Source: Bacillota bacterium
GTDB taxonomy: Bacteria; Bacillota; UBA994; UBA5500
Direction: 5' to 3'
Assembly: GCA_023436245.1 (NCBI GenBank)
Contig: JAEZJZ010000064.1
Span: 26,780-90,779, forward strand
DNA length: 64,000 bases
The stretch's first letter is position 1. Each line of letters starts with the position of its first letter. The notes under the pieces were generated by a model that had not been told where the DNA came from, searched no databases, and saw only the letters and a program-made list of their open reading frames with translations. Below, in pieces: positions 19,494 through 29,600 of the stretch. Both the position numbers and the translations under genes were made by a program.

Positions 19494-19524
19494 GAAAAAA
19501 GCATGACTCATCGGTCATGCTTTT
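19494..19524 (-). terminator. terminator of the yicC-remA-gmk-rpoZ operon
   Basis: Stem AAAAGCATGAC/GTCATGCTTTT with a six-base loop; the minus strand ends in a six-T run. It lies 11 bp after the rpoZ stop. Confidence 0.85.
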
Positions 19525-19534
19525 CCTTTGACTA

Positions 19535-19759
19535 CTATTCGGCTGGCGGTGGGGTGGTGGGTTGGGCTCCGACCTGGTAGCTGATCAACCCCTGTTCAAT
19601 CTCCTCGAGCGCGATGGTCACCGGCTTCTTCACCTTGCCATTGACCGGCTTACGCTCCACTTCCATCAGTTCACGGGCACGCTTGGACGCGGCTACCACC
19701 AGGCGATACTTGCTACCCACTTTTTGCATCAATCCGTCGATTGAAGGATAAATCAGCAT
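19535..19759 (-). CDS. rpoZ: DNA-directed RNA polymerase omega subunit
   Basis: 74-residue omega subunit, which helps beta-prime folding and assembly. Family motif SKYRLVVAASKRARELME (about 16-33) and the ALEEIEQGLISYQ helix. The C-terminal tail is Pro/Thr-rich. ATG is preceded by GGAGG and the gene overlaps the gmk stop by 7 bp. Operon order yicC-remA-gmk-rpoZ is classical for Firmicutes. Confidence 0.96.
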   Translation of the reverse strand: MLIYPSIDGLMQKVGSKYRLVVAASKRARELMEVERKPVNGKVKKPVTIALEEIEQGLISYQVGAQPTTPPPAE

Positions 19760-20379
19760 GGATTAGCCTCCCTCAGAATCTGATTCAACCAGGGAATATG
19801 TCTCTGCACACGGGCCTTCTCAGCCTGGATGATCATGCGCATCTCTTCGACCGCTGCCTCCACCTGTCCGGGCTGATTGACCACGAGATAGTCATAATCC
19901 ACGACATGGGCCATCTCCCGGTTGGCTTCCTGCAGGCGCAGTTCCAGCGCCTCCGGCTTTTCGGTGCCGCGCAGTCGAATGCGCCGCTCGAGTTCCGCCG
20001 GTGAAGGCGGCCAAACAAAGACGGTCACGCACTCGGGAAAAGCAACCTTCACCTGCAGTGCTCCCTGAATATCTATCTCCAGCACCACATCCTTGCCGGC
20101 CTCCAGCGCCTGCTGCACGGCCGAACGGGGAGTGCCGTAGAAGTTGCCGAAAACCTCGGCCGATTCCAGCAGATCGCCTGTCTCCCGCATTTCGCGGAAG
20201 CGTTCGCGGGTGATGAAGAAATAGTTCACGCCATCCACTTCCCCCGGACGCGGTTCCCGGGTAGTCACTGAAACGGAGTATTGCACGTTGTTTAGCTGCT
20301 TCAGCAATTGGCTACAAATCGTGCCCTTTCCTACTCCAGAAGGCCCGGAGACAACCAAGAGAATCCCTTTGGACTGCAA
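19753..20379 (-). CDS. gmk: guanylate kinase
   Basis: Phosphorylates GMP to GDP. 208 residues with P-loop SGPSGVGKGTI (about 11-21), GMP-binding SVTTREPRPGEVDGVNY, and EIDIQGALQVK. The start is TTG 20379, with AGGGGGA six bases upstream; an overlapping ATG is out of frame. Confidence 0.96.
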   Translation of the reverse strand: MQSKGILLVVSGPSGVGKGTICSQLLKQLNNVQYSVSVTTREPRPGEVDGVNYFFITRERFREMRETGDLLESAEVFGNFYGTPRSAVQQALEAGKDVVLEIDIQGALQVKVAFPECVTVFVWPPSPAELERRIRLRGTEKPEALELRLQEANREMAHVVDYDYLVVNQPGQVEAAVEEMRMIIQAEKARVQRHIPWLNQILREANPC

Positions 20380-20397
20380 TCGTCATTCCCCCTGGAG

Positions 20398-20658
20398 CTA
20401 TTCTTCGTCGTCTACCTCTTTAGTCGCCAGTCGATGCGCCACCGTCTCCGGTTGCACCGCCGACAAAATGACGTGATCACTGTCAGTGATGATCACTGCC
20501 CTCGTCCTGCGGCCGTAAGTGGCGTCGATCAGCATGCCACGGTCACGGGCTTCCTGTACTATCCGCTTGATCGGTGCCGACTCCGGACTGACTATCGCCA
20601 CCAGTCGATTGGCGGAGACGATATTGCCAAAGCCGATGTTCACTAGCTTGATATCCAC
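20398..20658 (-). CDS. remA: extracellular matrix regulator RemA (DUF370)
   Basis: 86-residue DNA-binding regulator that activates matrix and osmoprotection genes in Bacillus. The sequence KLVNIGFGNIVSANRLVAIV and ATYGRRTRAVIITDSDHVILS matches RemA nearly throughout. GTG 20658 (VDIKLVNIG) best fits the family length and has GGGGTGG before it; GTG 20667 is an alternative. Between yicC and gmk, as expected. Confidence 0.94.
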   Translation of the reverse strand: MDIKLVNIGFGNIVSANRLVAIVSPESAPIKRIVQEARDRGMLIDATYGRRTRAVIITDSDHVILSAVQPETVAHRLATKEVDDEE

Positions 20659-20669
20659 AAACTCCACCC

Positions 20670-21545
20670 CTATTCGATATTTTGCACCTGTTCTCTAATC
20701 TTCTCCAGATCACTCTTCAAGTCTACCACCAGTCGGGCCGTCTCGGCATCATTCGCCTTGGAACCGATGGTGTTTATTTCGCGGTTCATCTCCTGCACCA
20801 AAAAGTCGAGCTTGCGGCCGACTGCCTCGCGCTGGTCCAGCAGCACGCGCGCCTGCTCCAGGTGACTGCGCAAGCGCACGGTCTCTTCGGCGATGCAGGC
20901 CCGATCTGCAAAGATGGCCACTTCCTGCGCCAGTCGACCCGCGTCTAGCAACCCTTCCGGCAGCAACTCCTGCAGGCGACTCTCCAGCTTGGCCTTGTAC
21001 TCCTGTACCACCGACGGGCTGCGTTGCTCCACGCTGACCAATTGCTGCTCGATGCTCTGTAGATAGGTCAGGATATCCTGCGCCAGGCGTTCACCCTCCA
21101 AGGCACGCATGGCCACCAACCCGCTGACCGCCTGGTCGGCAGCAGCCTTGAGCAGTTCCGCCGCTTCGTCGGCATCAAAATCGGCTTCCTCCAGCTGCAC
21201 CACCTCCGGCAACCGCAGCAGCGCGGAAACAGTCAGGTCCCAAGTCAGTCCAGTCTTCGCACAGAGGCCCCTCGCCTGCTCAATGTAAGCTTCCGCCAGA
21301 TTGTTGTTGACGGTCACCGCCTTTGATTCAGCCTCTCTGGTCACCAGCTTAACAAAGATGTCGACCCTGCCGCGTGAGAGTTGCTGCCTGAAGGCGTTGC
21401 GCAACTGCTCTTCCAACAGGTTCAGTTCCCGGGGCAGCCGGATGGCCAGATCCAAATAGCGATGGTTAACTGACTTTGCCTCCACGGTGATGGCCAGATG
21501 CTTGCCGCTCTGCTCGCCACGGCCGAAACCGGTCATGCTGCGCAC
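20670..21545 (-). CDS. yicC: YicC/YloC family endoribonuclease
   Basis: 291 residues of the YicC/YloC family, endoribonucleases acting on small RNAs and other transcripts. Conserved start VRSMTGFGRGE; typical KSVNHRYLDLAIRLPREL (about 33-50) and the C-terminal DUF1732 block KLDFLVQEMNREINTIGSKANDAE. GTG 21545 is selected because AGGAGGGG is eight bases upstream; another GTG directly precedes it. It is the promoter-proximal gene of the remA-gmk-rpoZ operon and borders the accessory island. Confidence 0.94.
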   Translation of the reverse strand: MRSMTGFGRGEQSGKHLAITVEAKSVNHRYLDLAIRLPRELNLLEEQLRNAFRQQLSRGRVDIFVKLVTREAESKAVTVNNNLAEAYIEQARGLCAKTGLTWDLTVSALLRLPEVVQLEEADFDADEAAELLKAAADQAVSGLVAMRALEGERLAQDILTYLQSIEQQLVSVEQRSPSVVQEYKAKLESRLQELLPEGLLDAGRLAQEVAIFADRACIAEETVRLRSHLEQARVLLDQREAVGRKLDFLVQEMNREINTIGSKANDAETARLVVDLKSDLEKIREQVQNIE

Positions 21546-21603
21546 CACAAGAGCCCCTCCTCTGCATTCTACTATTGCCACGTAACAGCTAAGACTACCA
21601 TAG

Positions 21604-21675
21604 GGCGTCAAGTCTCAGTCCAATTGGACTCGGGTATCGCTCGGTCTTCCATTGTTAGGTTTGAGACTTGACGCC
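21604..21675. repeat. palindromic element with 14-bp inverted ends, copy 1
   Basis: 72 bp bounded by GGCGTCAAGTCTCA and its exact complement TGAGACTTGACGCC, with a unique interior. Relatives lie at 61004-61066 and 61101-61162. It carries no ORF and lies just upstream of yicC. Confidence 0.75.
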
Positions 21676-21766
21676 GTACTTGAGAATGGACAACTTACCA
21701 AAACTCAATCCCTTACAGAACATCTTAGCACATCCTGGCGGCTTGACCAAACATACCAGAGAACGG

Positions 21767-21863
21767 GCGGCACATCTGCGCAACAACTCCGCCAGGCACA
21801 GATGAAGAGAGAACGGTCGTTTGACCATTCTCTCTTCTGCTTCAGGAGATGAAACTCCTGCCA
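21767..21863. repeat. 97-bp direct repeat, copy R1, with two hairpins
   Basis: About 90% identical to 23381-23477 over the same length. It contains a 15-bp hairpin (21804-21837, GAAGAGAGAACGGTC, loop GTTT) and a second small hairpin (CAGGAG/CTCCTG). The arms of the main hairpin change in a compensated way between copies. The hairpin lies about 60 bp downstream of the AlbA_2 gene and could act as its terminator. Confidence 0.75.
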
Positions 21864-21898
21864 ATTGGCATCTGCCGCAGATGACTCCTATCTCCAGC

Positions 21899-22561
21899 CT
21901 ATCTGCCTGCTGGTTCTTCCCCAACCTGCAGCTGCCTGATAATCGCCTGCAGGCCAGCCTCTAGCCGCTCCATCCGGCAGGCTAACCCGTCATCCTGTGC
22001 CGCTGCCGGATTTCCGTAGCCTTCCCAGGCAACGGACATCACCTCTGCCAGCTTGGCCCGAAGTTCGCTGATATCCCTCTCCAGGTCAGCGGTCGCTTCT
22101 CGGAATCGCCCCAGGAATCGCCCGCCTTCCCGCTCCAGCAGCAAATTGAGCAGGCTAGAGGGCACCAGCGGCACATTGCGACCGTCACCCCTGATCTTAT
22201 AGGTTCCGTTGGCCGTGCAATAAGGCTTGTCAACCCCGGAGGGAATAGTCACCGCGAAGAAGGCCTTGTCGCTTTCCCACTCCACGTCCACGCTGACGGT
22301 GATCGGGGGGATGCAGGCGGCAGCCTTGTTCACAATAGCCAAACGGGCCTCATCGTCCACGCGACAACCGACCACGCTGCCCCGCTGCACACCATCCACC
22401 GTCACTTCCTCCACACCGAGCAGCAGCATTCCCCCGTCGGCTGAGTTGGCGAAAGCAACGAGATCCTCCGCCTCCACCTTGGCATTGGCCTTGAAGTCGA
22501 CATCCAGGCCTTCTGCATTCTGCAGCAGCAACCTGACCTTCTTCGACATTCCTCTACTCAT
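21899..22561 (-). CDS. AlbA_2 (Schlafen-type) domain protein
   Basis: 220 residues. The N-terminal half (about 5-140) looks like the AlbA_2 domain: VDFKANAKVEAEDLVAFANSADGGMLLLGVEE, then VTIPSGVDKPYCTANGTYKIRGDGRNVPL. The C-terminal part (about 150-190) is a probable coiled coil (RFREATADLERDISELRAKL). Such proteins are putative nucleic-acid-binding ATPase or regulators, often in accessory or defence-type DNA; function is unproven. ATG 22561 has AAGGAGCGG upstream. It stands alone at the edge of the island between yicC and the giant surface protein gene. Confidence 0.7.
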   Translation of the reverse strand: MSRGMSKKVRLLLQNAEGLDVDFKANAKVEAEDLVAFANSADGGMLLLGVEEVTVDGVQRGSVVGCRVDDEARLAIVNKAAACIPPITVSVDVEWESDKAFFAVTIPSGVDKPYCTANGTYKIRGDGRNVPLVPSSLLNLLLEREGGRFLGRFREATADLERDISELRAKLAEVMSVAWEGYGNPAAAQDDGLACRMERLEAGLQAIIRQLQVGEEPAGR

Positions 22562-22818
22562 CGAACCGCTCCTTTGCCGGGGCATCCGGCCAGAAGCACA
22601 GCTGCACTTCCGGACCACATCTCTCTATTCTACAACTATATGCGCAGCCCCTTGCTGAAGTCGACGACATTGATGCTCTCCTAGCTTGCGCAACCAGGAG
22701 CTGCAGATTGCAAGACTGCTCTGTTTGTCCCTCGTGGCGGCTCGGCGTGCGAGACTGTTCATTCTTGTCCCTCGCAGTGGCAGGGAGAGAAGCGACTTTC
22801 TGAACGCTTTCGCATGCT
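22562..22818. other. intergenic DNA with a two-unit imperfect repeat
   Basis: No convincing gene. Two roughly 40-bp units share GC(A/G)AGACTG and TTGTCCCTCG (about 22717-22790). Confidence 0.4.
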
Positions 22819-23271
22819 GTGGTGCGACGGTCCCAGAGAAATCGGGCGAAGACCGAGCCAAACACACACGGCTATTTCCTCCGCTACCCAATCACCAGCG
22901 CTTGCGGAGCCAAGCACGTGTCCCTGCGCCTGCCGGATGAACTGCTAGAGGAGCGAAAGTTGAGCGAGGAGGAGAAACGGCGCCGGGCAGAGGCGAGACA
23001 ATTGGCGGCGGCCAGCAAGGCCCAAGTTGGGAGAGTAATGGTCCTCTCCCTGCCTTGCGCCACAGGGTATGAAATCACACAGCATTTCGACGTGGTCACT
23101 GCCGAGGTTGTGCTTGGCACTGGTTTCATGTCTGAGTGGGATGCGGCCTTCGCAGACTTCTTCGGGGACAGGTCGGCGTTAATGGAAGAGAAGCTGAATG
23201 CAGCCAAGCAGGCAGCGATGTGGAAGATGAAGGAGCGGGACCTGCTGCTCGATGCCGATGCACTATTGTCG
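22819..23271 (+). pseudogene. truncated DUF74/YbjQ-like protein
   Basis: The frame encodes ATGYEITQHFDVVTAEVVLG, TGFMSEWDAAFADFFG and ALMEEKLNAAKQAA, the signature of the DUF74 (YbjQ) family of about 105-residue proteins of unknown role. It breaks off at DADALL near 23270, where an ATPase gene fragment begins; the family's C-terminal 15-20 residues are missing. A Glu/Arg-rich stretch (LPDELLEERKLSEEEKRRRA) precedes the domain. The start is uncertain: 22819, or ATG 23038, which directly opens the domain with GGGAG upstream. The frame then runs on through repeat R2, giving a chimeric tail that is probably meaningless. Confidence 0.6.
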
Positions 23272-23387
23272 GGGCCACCACTGCCGCGCAGATGGCCAAG
23301 CAGGCCCAGACGATGTAGCGACCGAGGTGCTCTAGCGGCAACTGCAGGGGGGCTGTTCGCGCTCCGCCTCCTGCAGCAAGGCGGCAC
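23272..23387 (-). pseudogene. fragment of a YloB-like Ca2+-ATPase gene
   Basis: Minus-strand translation gives AALLQEAEREQ, then after a one-base deletion PLQLPLEHLGRYIVWACLAI and CAAVVA. The intact YloB at 36950-39664 reads AALLQEAEREQTPLQLRLEQ and LGRYIVWACLAICAAVVA. About 38 codons match at roughly 80% nucleotide identity, in the same orientation as yloB. One side is joined to the broken DUF74 gene and the other runs into repeat R2. Confidence 0.8.
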
Positions 23388-23477
23388 AGGTGGGCAGCAG
23401 CTCCGCCAGGCACAGATGAAAAGAGAACGGTCGTTTGACCATTCTCTTTTCTGCTTCAGGGGAAGAGACTCCTGCCA
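23381..23477. repeat. 97-bp direct repeat, copy R2, with two hairpins
   Basis: Second copy of 21767-21863. Main hairpin 23418-23451: GAAAAGAGAACGGTC, loop GTTT, GACCATTCTCTTTTC. Relative to R1 a G-to-A change in the left arm is matched by C-to-T in the right. It is 240 bp downstream of the giant surface protein gene. Confidence 0.75.
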
Positions 23478-23688
23478 GCTACCGGAGCGCACCATTTGCG
23501 ATGAGGAGAATGCGCATCGCTTGCGACGCGCAATTGGATGAGACTATTGTGCCTGCCCTATTCTCCGGCCAGTGTAGCTCTATGATCTGCCACGACAGTT
23601 CTCTTCGGCTGATTGTCTCACTTGTCCCGACACGCATCAGGTTCCAAATGCCAGTGTGCAGCCGCACGGACTGCTATCTATGAGCGTG

Positions 23689-26600
23689 TCAGCCGGATTC
23701 ACTTTTGGAGACGCCCAAGATAGACAAGGCAGGCTCTCCGCTGTGCGTGAGTAATCCGCTAATGCTCACCCTGGCACCAATCAGTGCTGCCAGTTGTTGA
23801 CGCACCAGTTCACTGGAAGCTGCCAACCGATAGGCGCTTTCATCATCGGTACAATCCACCAACTGATAGCGGTGGGCTTCATCCACCTGCAATCTCCCCT
23901 CGATCACGGTGCTGGTCAGCAAAAGGCTGGTTCGTTCCAGCACCCGCAGCATCACTGCCGCCACTTGTGACCGAGTGGAGGTGCCCTGCGGTTGGAACTG
24001 GCTGCCGCCGATACCGCCCATCAACCCAGCGTACCAGGCACGGGCAACTGCCGCGTGTTCGTCTGCAGTCAGCTGTCCCAGGTCAGTGAATGGCGGCGCA
24101 GGAATGTCGTCGCCACCGACAGACTGCCCCAGCAGTTCCATCACTTTGAGCAGCATGGCTGCCATCTCCTCGCGCGTGGCCGGGGCTTGCGGGCGCAACG
24201 CACCACTGCCGGCCGCAATAATCCCCAGTCTGGCGGCAACTGTCGCCACCCCGCTATACCATGCACTGGCTGGCACGTCAGTGAAGGAGGGAACCGGTGG
24301 CTCAGTAGATGCCTGCACTCCACCGTAGTGAGCGAGTCGAACCATGAAAGCCAGCAACTCCGCCCGATTGATCTCCCGATCTGGATCGAACTGGCCTGCA
24401 CCCACGCCAACAGCCAACCCGCGAGCAGCGACAATGTTGATGTCCCGCTCACCCCAGTGCCCAGCCGTGTCACCAAAGTCCGGTTGCCGCAGCAACACGG
24501 CAAAGGTTCCGAGTTGCCCGGTCTGCACGCTGAGCCGACGGTTCGCCAGGTCAAGCGCACCGCCTACATACACAAACTGGCCCGCCGCGTCATCCAGGCG
24601 ATAGATGCCGAGTTGCCTGGCTTCCGCATTGCCCAACAGTGCCGCATCATACTGCAGCGAGATGGTTAGCGGGTGCAGCGGAGCCGCTGCCTCGGCTGCG
24701 CAGTGATAGACTTGGCTGACAAACATCAGCGTGGACTCGAGCGGCAGTTCACGCGTGCCGAAGCGACGCGCCGTGAAGTTCGTGCCTGGACCAAAGGCCC
24801 CGGCTACACCGTCAATGCGCAGTTCCCCCTCATAGAGGATGATCTCATGTTGCTGTCCATCCAGCGATGCCAGCTCCGTGCCGGCAGCCAGCGCCAGAGG
24901 TCTTGCCAGGAGCGTGACCGCGACAGACTGTCTGCCCTGCCGGTCAATGGCAATCAACTCGACCTCGTAGAGTGTACCATTCTGTAGACCGGTGATCTTG
25001 ATGTTGCCCACCCCCGGCGTCACTGATCGCTGGCCAGTTAGGGTCCCACTGCCGTTTGGCCGCCAACTGACCAGGATGCGCTGCAGTCTAGCTGCGGCCG
25101 GGTCCTGCCAGCTGACCGCGATGCTGCCGTCGCCAGGAACAGCCGCTGCCTCACTGACCGACTCTGCCGCCGTGACCGGCGGAGATGAAGGACCTGGATC
25201 AACCGGCGGAGTAGGCGGCTTGACGGGCGCATTGGGGTCGAACGGCAGGGTGACTGTCTGCGTCGTCACTTCTTGGCTCAAGCCTGCGGATTCGTTGCCC
25301 ACGCTATCGACAGTCGCCACCGTCAGATCGTAGGTCGTGCCACTGAACAGATTGGCGATCTGGTAATGTTGGACTCCCTGATCCACCACTGCCTGGCCGA
25401 CCGGCGCGCCGCCCTGCGACCAAGTCAGCCGGATCTGCAGATAGGGCATTGCCGGATCTGTCCAGTTGACATCAATCCAAGTGGACTTGGGGAAGGTTTG
25501 CAGCCCGACCGCATCCGCAGGCAACTGCACCGTACCTGGAACAGAGATCGCCTGGACATGGGGGCTCCCCAAGGCGATACCACCGTAGCTTTGCACGCTG
25601 TCAGCCACTATCAGGCTGTAACTACCTGCAGTACTCAACGGAGCATCCGGAACAAAGCGTACCTTGCGGGTCAGTTGCACCGTCGGATGTGCTGAGGTTG
25701 GCACAGTTTCAATCGACTGCACCGCACCTGGCACGTAGATCGTGCCCTCTTCCCCGTCACTAGTCAGCATCACTGTGCTGCCGTTCAGACTGCTGGCCAG
25801 CATGAACTGGTCAAAGACCAACTGCACATAATCGCCGCCAGCGGCCGCCTCGGCCGCGATCACTTGCGGGGCGACTAGTCTGGTTAGGTTGATGTTCACT
25901 TCGGTCTGTGGCGGAGGCACCGGCAATACCTCGCTTTGGGCAGAAGCGTAACCGTCCTTCTCGTAGACTACCTGCCACTGGCCAACCGGCACATCCCAAC
26001 CATAGTAACCGGCCCCGTCTGTGAAAAGCGGGTTCTGCTGCCCATACCATTCAGACTTCCAGAAAGTGCGTTTGCCAGTGTCCGGATCCACTTGGTATAG
26101 GGTGGCCTTTACATCCTGCACAGGGTTCTCGATCACGCCGGCATAGACAATGCCACTGGGGTCCCAGATCCAGTCTGGCTCGGCCACTTTCTTACCTTTG
26201 CGCCCCTTCTCATCATCATCGCGCTTGCAATCCTCATTACTGGCTATATCATCCTTCACTTGCTGGACGGAATCCTCAAACTCGCTGTCGATGGCCATGC
26301 CGGCCGCCAGGCTGGCACCAAACAAAGCCAGTGTGCCCAAGCCAAAGGTAGCTGGCCCCACCAAGGTGCCCAGCACCTGCAGACCGGCCTTCAGCCCTTC
26401 TCCCACCAGCCACTTGGTGTTCAGGGCATTGATCTGATCTTCATACATCGCCTTGGATGCCCCACACTCGTAAGCTGCATCCATGAGCTGACCTAGATTC
26501 TCCCGCACGTCATCGTACCCGGCGCCGCCCAGCAAAGCCATACCCCAGTCAGCGGCTGTCAGCATCTGGCTCCCTTCCGCCTGGAACAGCACCCTCGAAG

Positions 26601-29600
26601 AAGTGTGCACGGTGAGCAGAACATCTGGAATGTCAGGAATGAGCGCGGCGGCAGAAACCCTGTTGCCGATCCGGCCGAACACGGCCTGTTGTAGCAGCCT
26701 GGCTGCGCTCTGCTCTGGATCCGCCGTCTCCAAGTACTCCTGCGCAATGTAGCCCTCAACCCAAAGGCTGAGATTGCTTCTGGAAACAGACAGGTCAGGC
26801 GCCTTGATCTTCAGTCCGTAGACCGGCACCCCGGTTTCGTACGCCCGCTGCCATTCCGCTGCGGTCGGGCGATAGGCCACATCCCTAGCCAGCCACATTT
26901 CGGTGCGACCGCGTAGGCGAGGAGCAGAATCGGGCATGGTGAAATCCATGGCCGCTGAATATACATTCTGGTTGGTCCAATCTACTGCTGGGTCTCCCGG
27001 ACCAAGTGGATTGGGGTCAAGTGTGACCTCGGTATCACGTAGCTCAGGCGGTAACCGAAGACGCCCTTCTGCTTCGCTCTGCGGGGACTGCGCCAGCTGA
27101 CTGGGGTCTTGCCTCGTCTGATACTCCACATGCAATGGCCCGAGGCAGTAACCACTGAACTGGATGTTGGCGACAAAATCGCCATTGGGTGACTGCTCTG
27201 CCACACTACTAAACGGTGGCATGGCTACGTGTACGTCGCGGACCAGCTCCGGTCGGTTGAAAGTCAGGGCAATGTTGAACCCGCCTGCACTAGGCCGAAC
27301 GGAATAGGGGAAGCGGGCCATGCCTTCCGCCGGGTTGAAGGTGACAACCTGCCCACTGTCCCCTTGCTGGAGGGAAATTTTGGTTATAAGGGGCGCATTT
27401 GGGTCAAACAGCACACTCACGCGCTCAGAGCACAGTTGCGTCCCCTGCCAATCAGTACGAGCGATCAACACATGTTGCACCGGGCTACCCCAGTCAGGCA
27501 AGCTGACTGGCAATCGCCAGTAACCACCGGCAGATGTCTCTGTGATCCCCAGCAACAGATCATCGTCATAAACCTCGATGGTAGCGCCGACTGGAGCTCG
27601 CCCACTGAGCACCGTGTCGCGTACCGTCAGCTGCGAGGGGGCATCCAGCGTTACGCCGGCCAGACGCACCTCGGCTGGCACCAAGGAGAGCTGCTTATCG
27701 AAGGTACCCTCTGTCCATTCCAGACTGCCGGCGATCAGCAGCCGCTGCGCCGACGGCACCGCGTCATTCAGCTTAACCTGGAAGCTGAAGGTCTGCGTGG
27801 CGCTGCCGTCCGGGCTTACATCTCCCAGTGAGAAGTCCAGTGCGCTCCCCTCGTCAGAGAAGACCTGTTGCCCGTTGAAACTGGCGCCGCCCGGCACCAA
27901 CTCACACCCGGCAGGGAGGTCGAGACGCAACCGTGTGTCCTCCATGGCCAGCGGGCTGTGAGTAGTGCGGCCAAAGGTGGCTGTAACGGTCAACGCGGCT
28001 CCGGCTGATACCTCGGACTTACCAGTAGTCAACGCACCCTGAGCGTTGGTTATGCCCCAGGCGGGACTGATGTTCCCCACATCCACCAACTCATACAAGC
28101 CTAGTGCGACGGGGCCGACCGTCGCTTGAGCAGATGCCACGGCGCCCCCACTCCAACCAGGCTGGTACCTAACCTTAACCATATACTGCCCGGGTCCCGG
28201 CGTCGAAATGGAGAAGTCGTTGCTGTCAAGGCTGGTGCCACTTACTAATGTTGCCCTCCCGTCGTCGTCCAGTTGATACAGTTCAGCCATCCAGTCCGCT
28301 GGGCGCGGCCCCAGCGGAAAGTCGCCGCCCTGCTGATCAGCCAAGCGTCCGACAATGCGACCATATTCCTCAACCACGATCTCAGTTGCACCATAGCGGT
28401 TCTCATCCAGTCGCAGGGCCTGCTCTGCCGCGGACAGACAGGCTGCCTTTCCGTCCACGGAAATTGTGATCTGTTCATTGGGCAGAGCGCGTATGTTCAG
28501 CGGAAAGCCGCTATAGGTTCGGCCTTGGCTGTCGGTTACTCGCACCGCAAACCTGGGCGCTATCCACCATGCCATGTCCCCCAGCAGTATCTCCTCGCGG
28601 TCAAGGTACCTGGCGCGTAACACCAGGTCTACTTGCGCCTTGCCACGCCGGGAGAGCGGCAGATCAAGTTGTCTCACCTGACCTGCGATGGCAGTGATCA
28701 GTCCGCCGGAACCAGAGTAGAAGTCATTGACGTAACCGTTGGCGGTGCCGACCGTTAGCCTGAGGTTCCCGGCCGGGACTAGCAAGGTGTAGCGTCCAAG
28801 GACGTCGGTGATTGCACTCGTCGATACAGACCTCTGGCCAAACTGACGGACCGCAGTTACCGTTGCCCCCGGAAAAGCCGCTCCCGTTTCGCTGACAGTC
28901 GCTACGCCGGTTATGGTGGAGAGCTGCAGTTCAGCGAACGTCAGCGTCACCAGATTGGCTCCGGGGCTGAACAGGTGCGCCGTTTCGCAAGAAGGCTCCC
29001 AGGGCTGCGCTGACAGCGCATCAGGGAGTTCTGCCCTGATGTCCACGTTCTCGCCCGAGACAACATCTAGTTCGATCATGGCCAGACCATCAGCCGCTGT
29101 AAGAGCGGAAGAGGTCAAGCCCGTCACCCGATTATGGGCGTAGACGTTGACACCTGATAGCGACAGGCCGGCCGGACTTTGCACTCTGACCACCAGTTGC
29201 GCCTGCTGCCCAGGATCAAGCTGCAGTTCATTAGGCTGCCCGGCGACAATGGCCACCTCGTATTGCTGGACCAAGTCGCGACCAGAGCGGCCCCTGATGC
29301 GAACGGCATAGTCGCTGGCAGGCAGCAACCCGCTGAACAGATAATCGGATTTATCTGCTTGCACCAACGCAGTCTGACCAGAGGTGACTGACCCACTCCA
29401 GACAGAGATGGTCAGACCGATGAGTTCCTGCAGGCATTCACTAGGCAGCTTGACCGCAAGGTCAGCAGTCACCCTCAACAACGGTGAGTTAGGGTTCGGG
29501 TTCGGTACCGACCAGTAAACGGAGTGTTCCCCGTCCGTCAAGACGCCTCGCATGGCGGCAATGCTGATCACTCCATCCGGTAGGTTGAACTGACAGGCAT

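Noticed and set aside
22884..23495. 203-residue minus-strand ORF
   Set aside because: Antisense to the DUF74 remnant and through a repeat; composition is low-complexity Ser/Arg.
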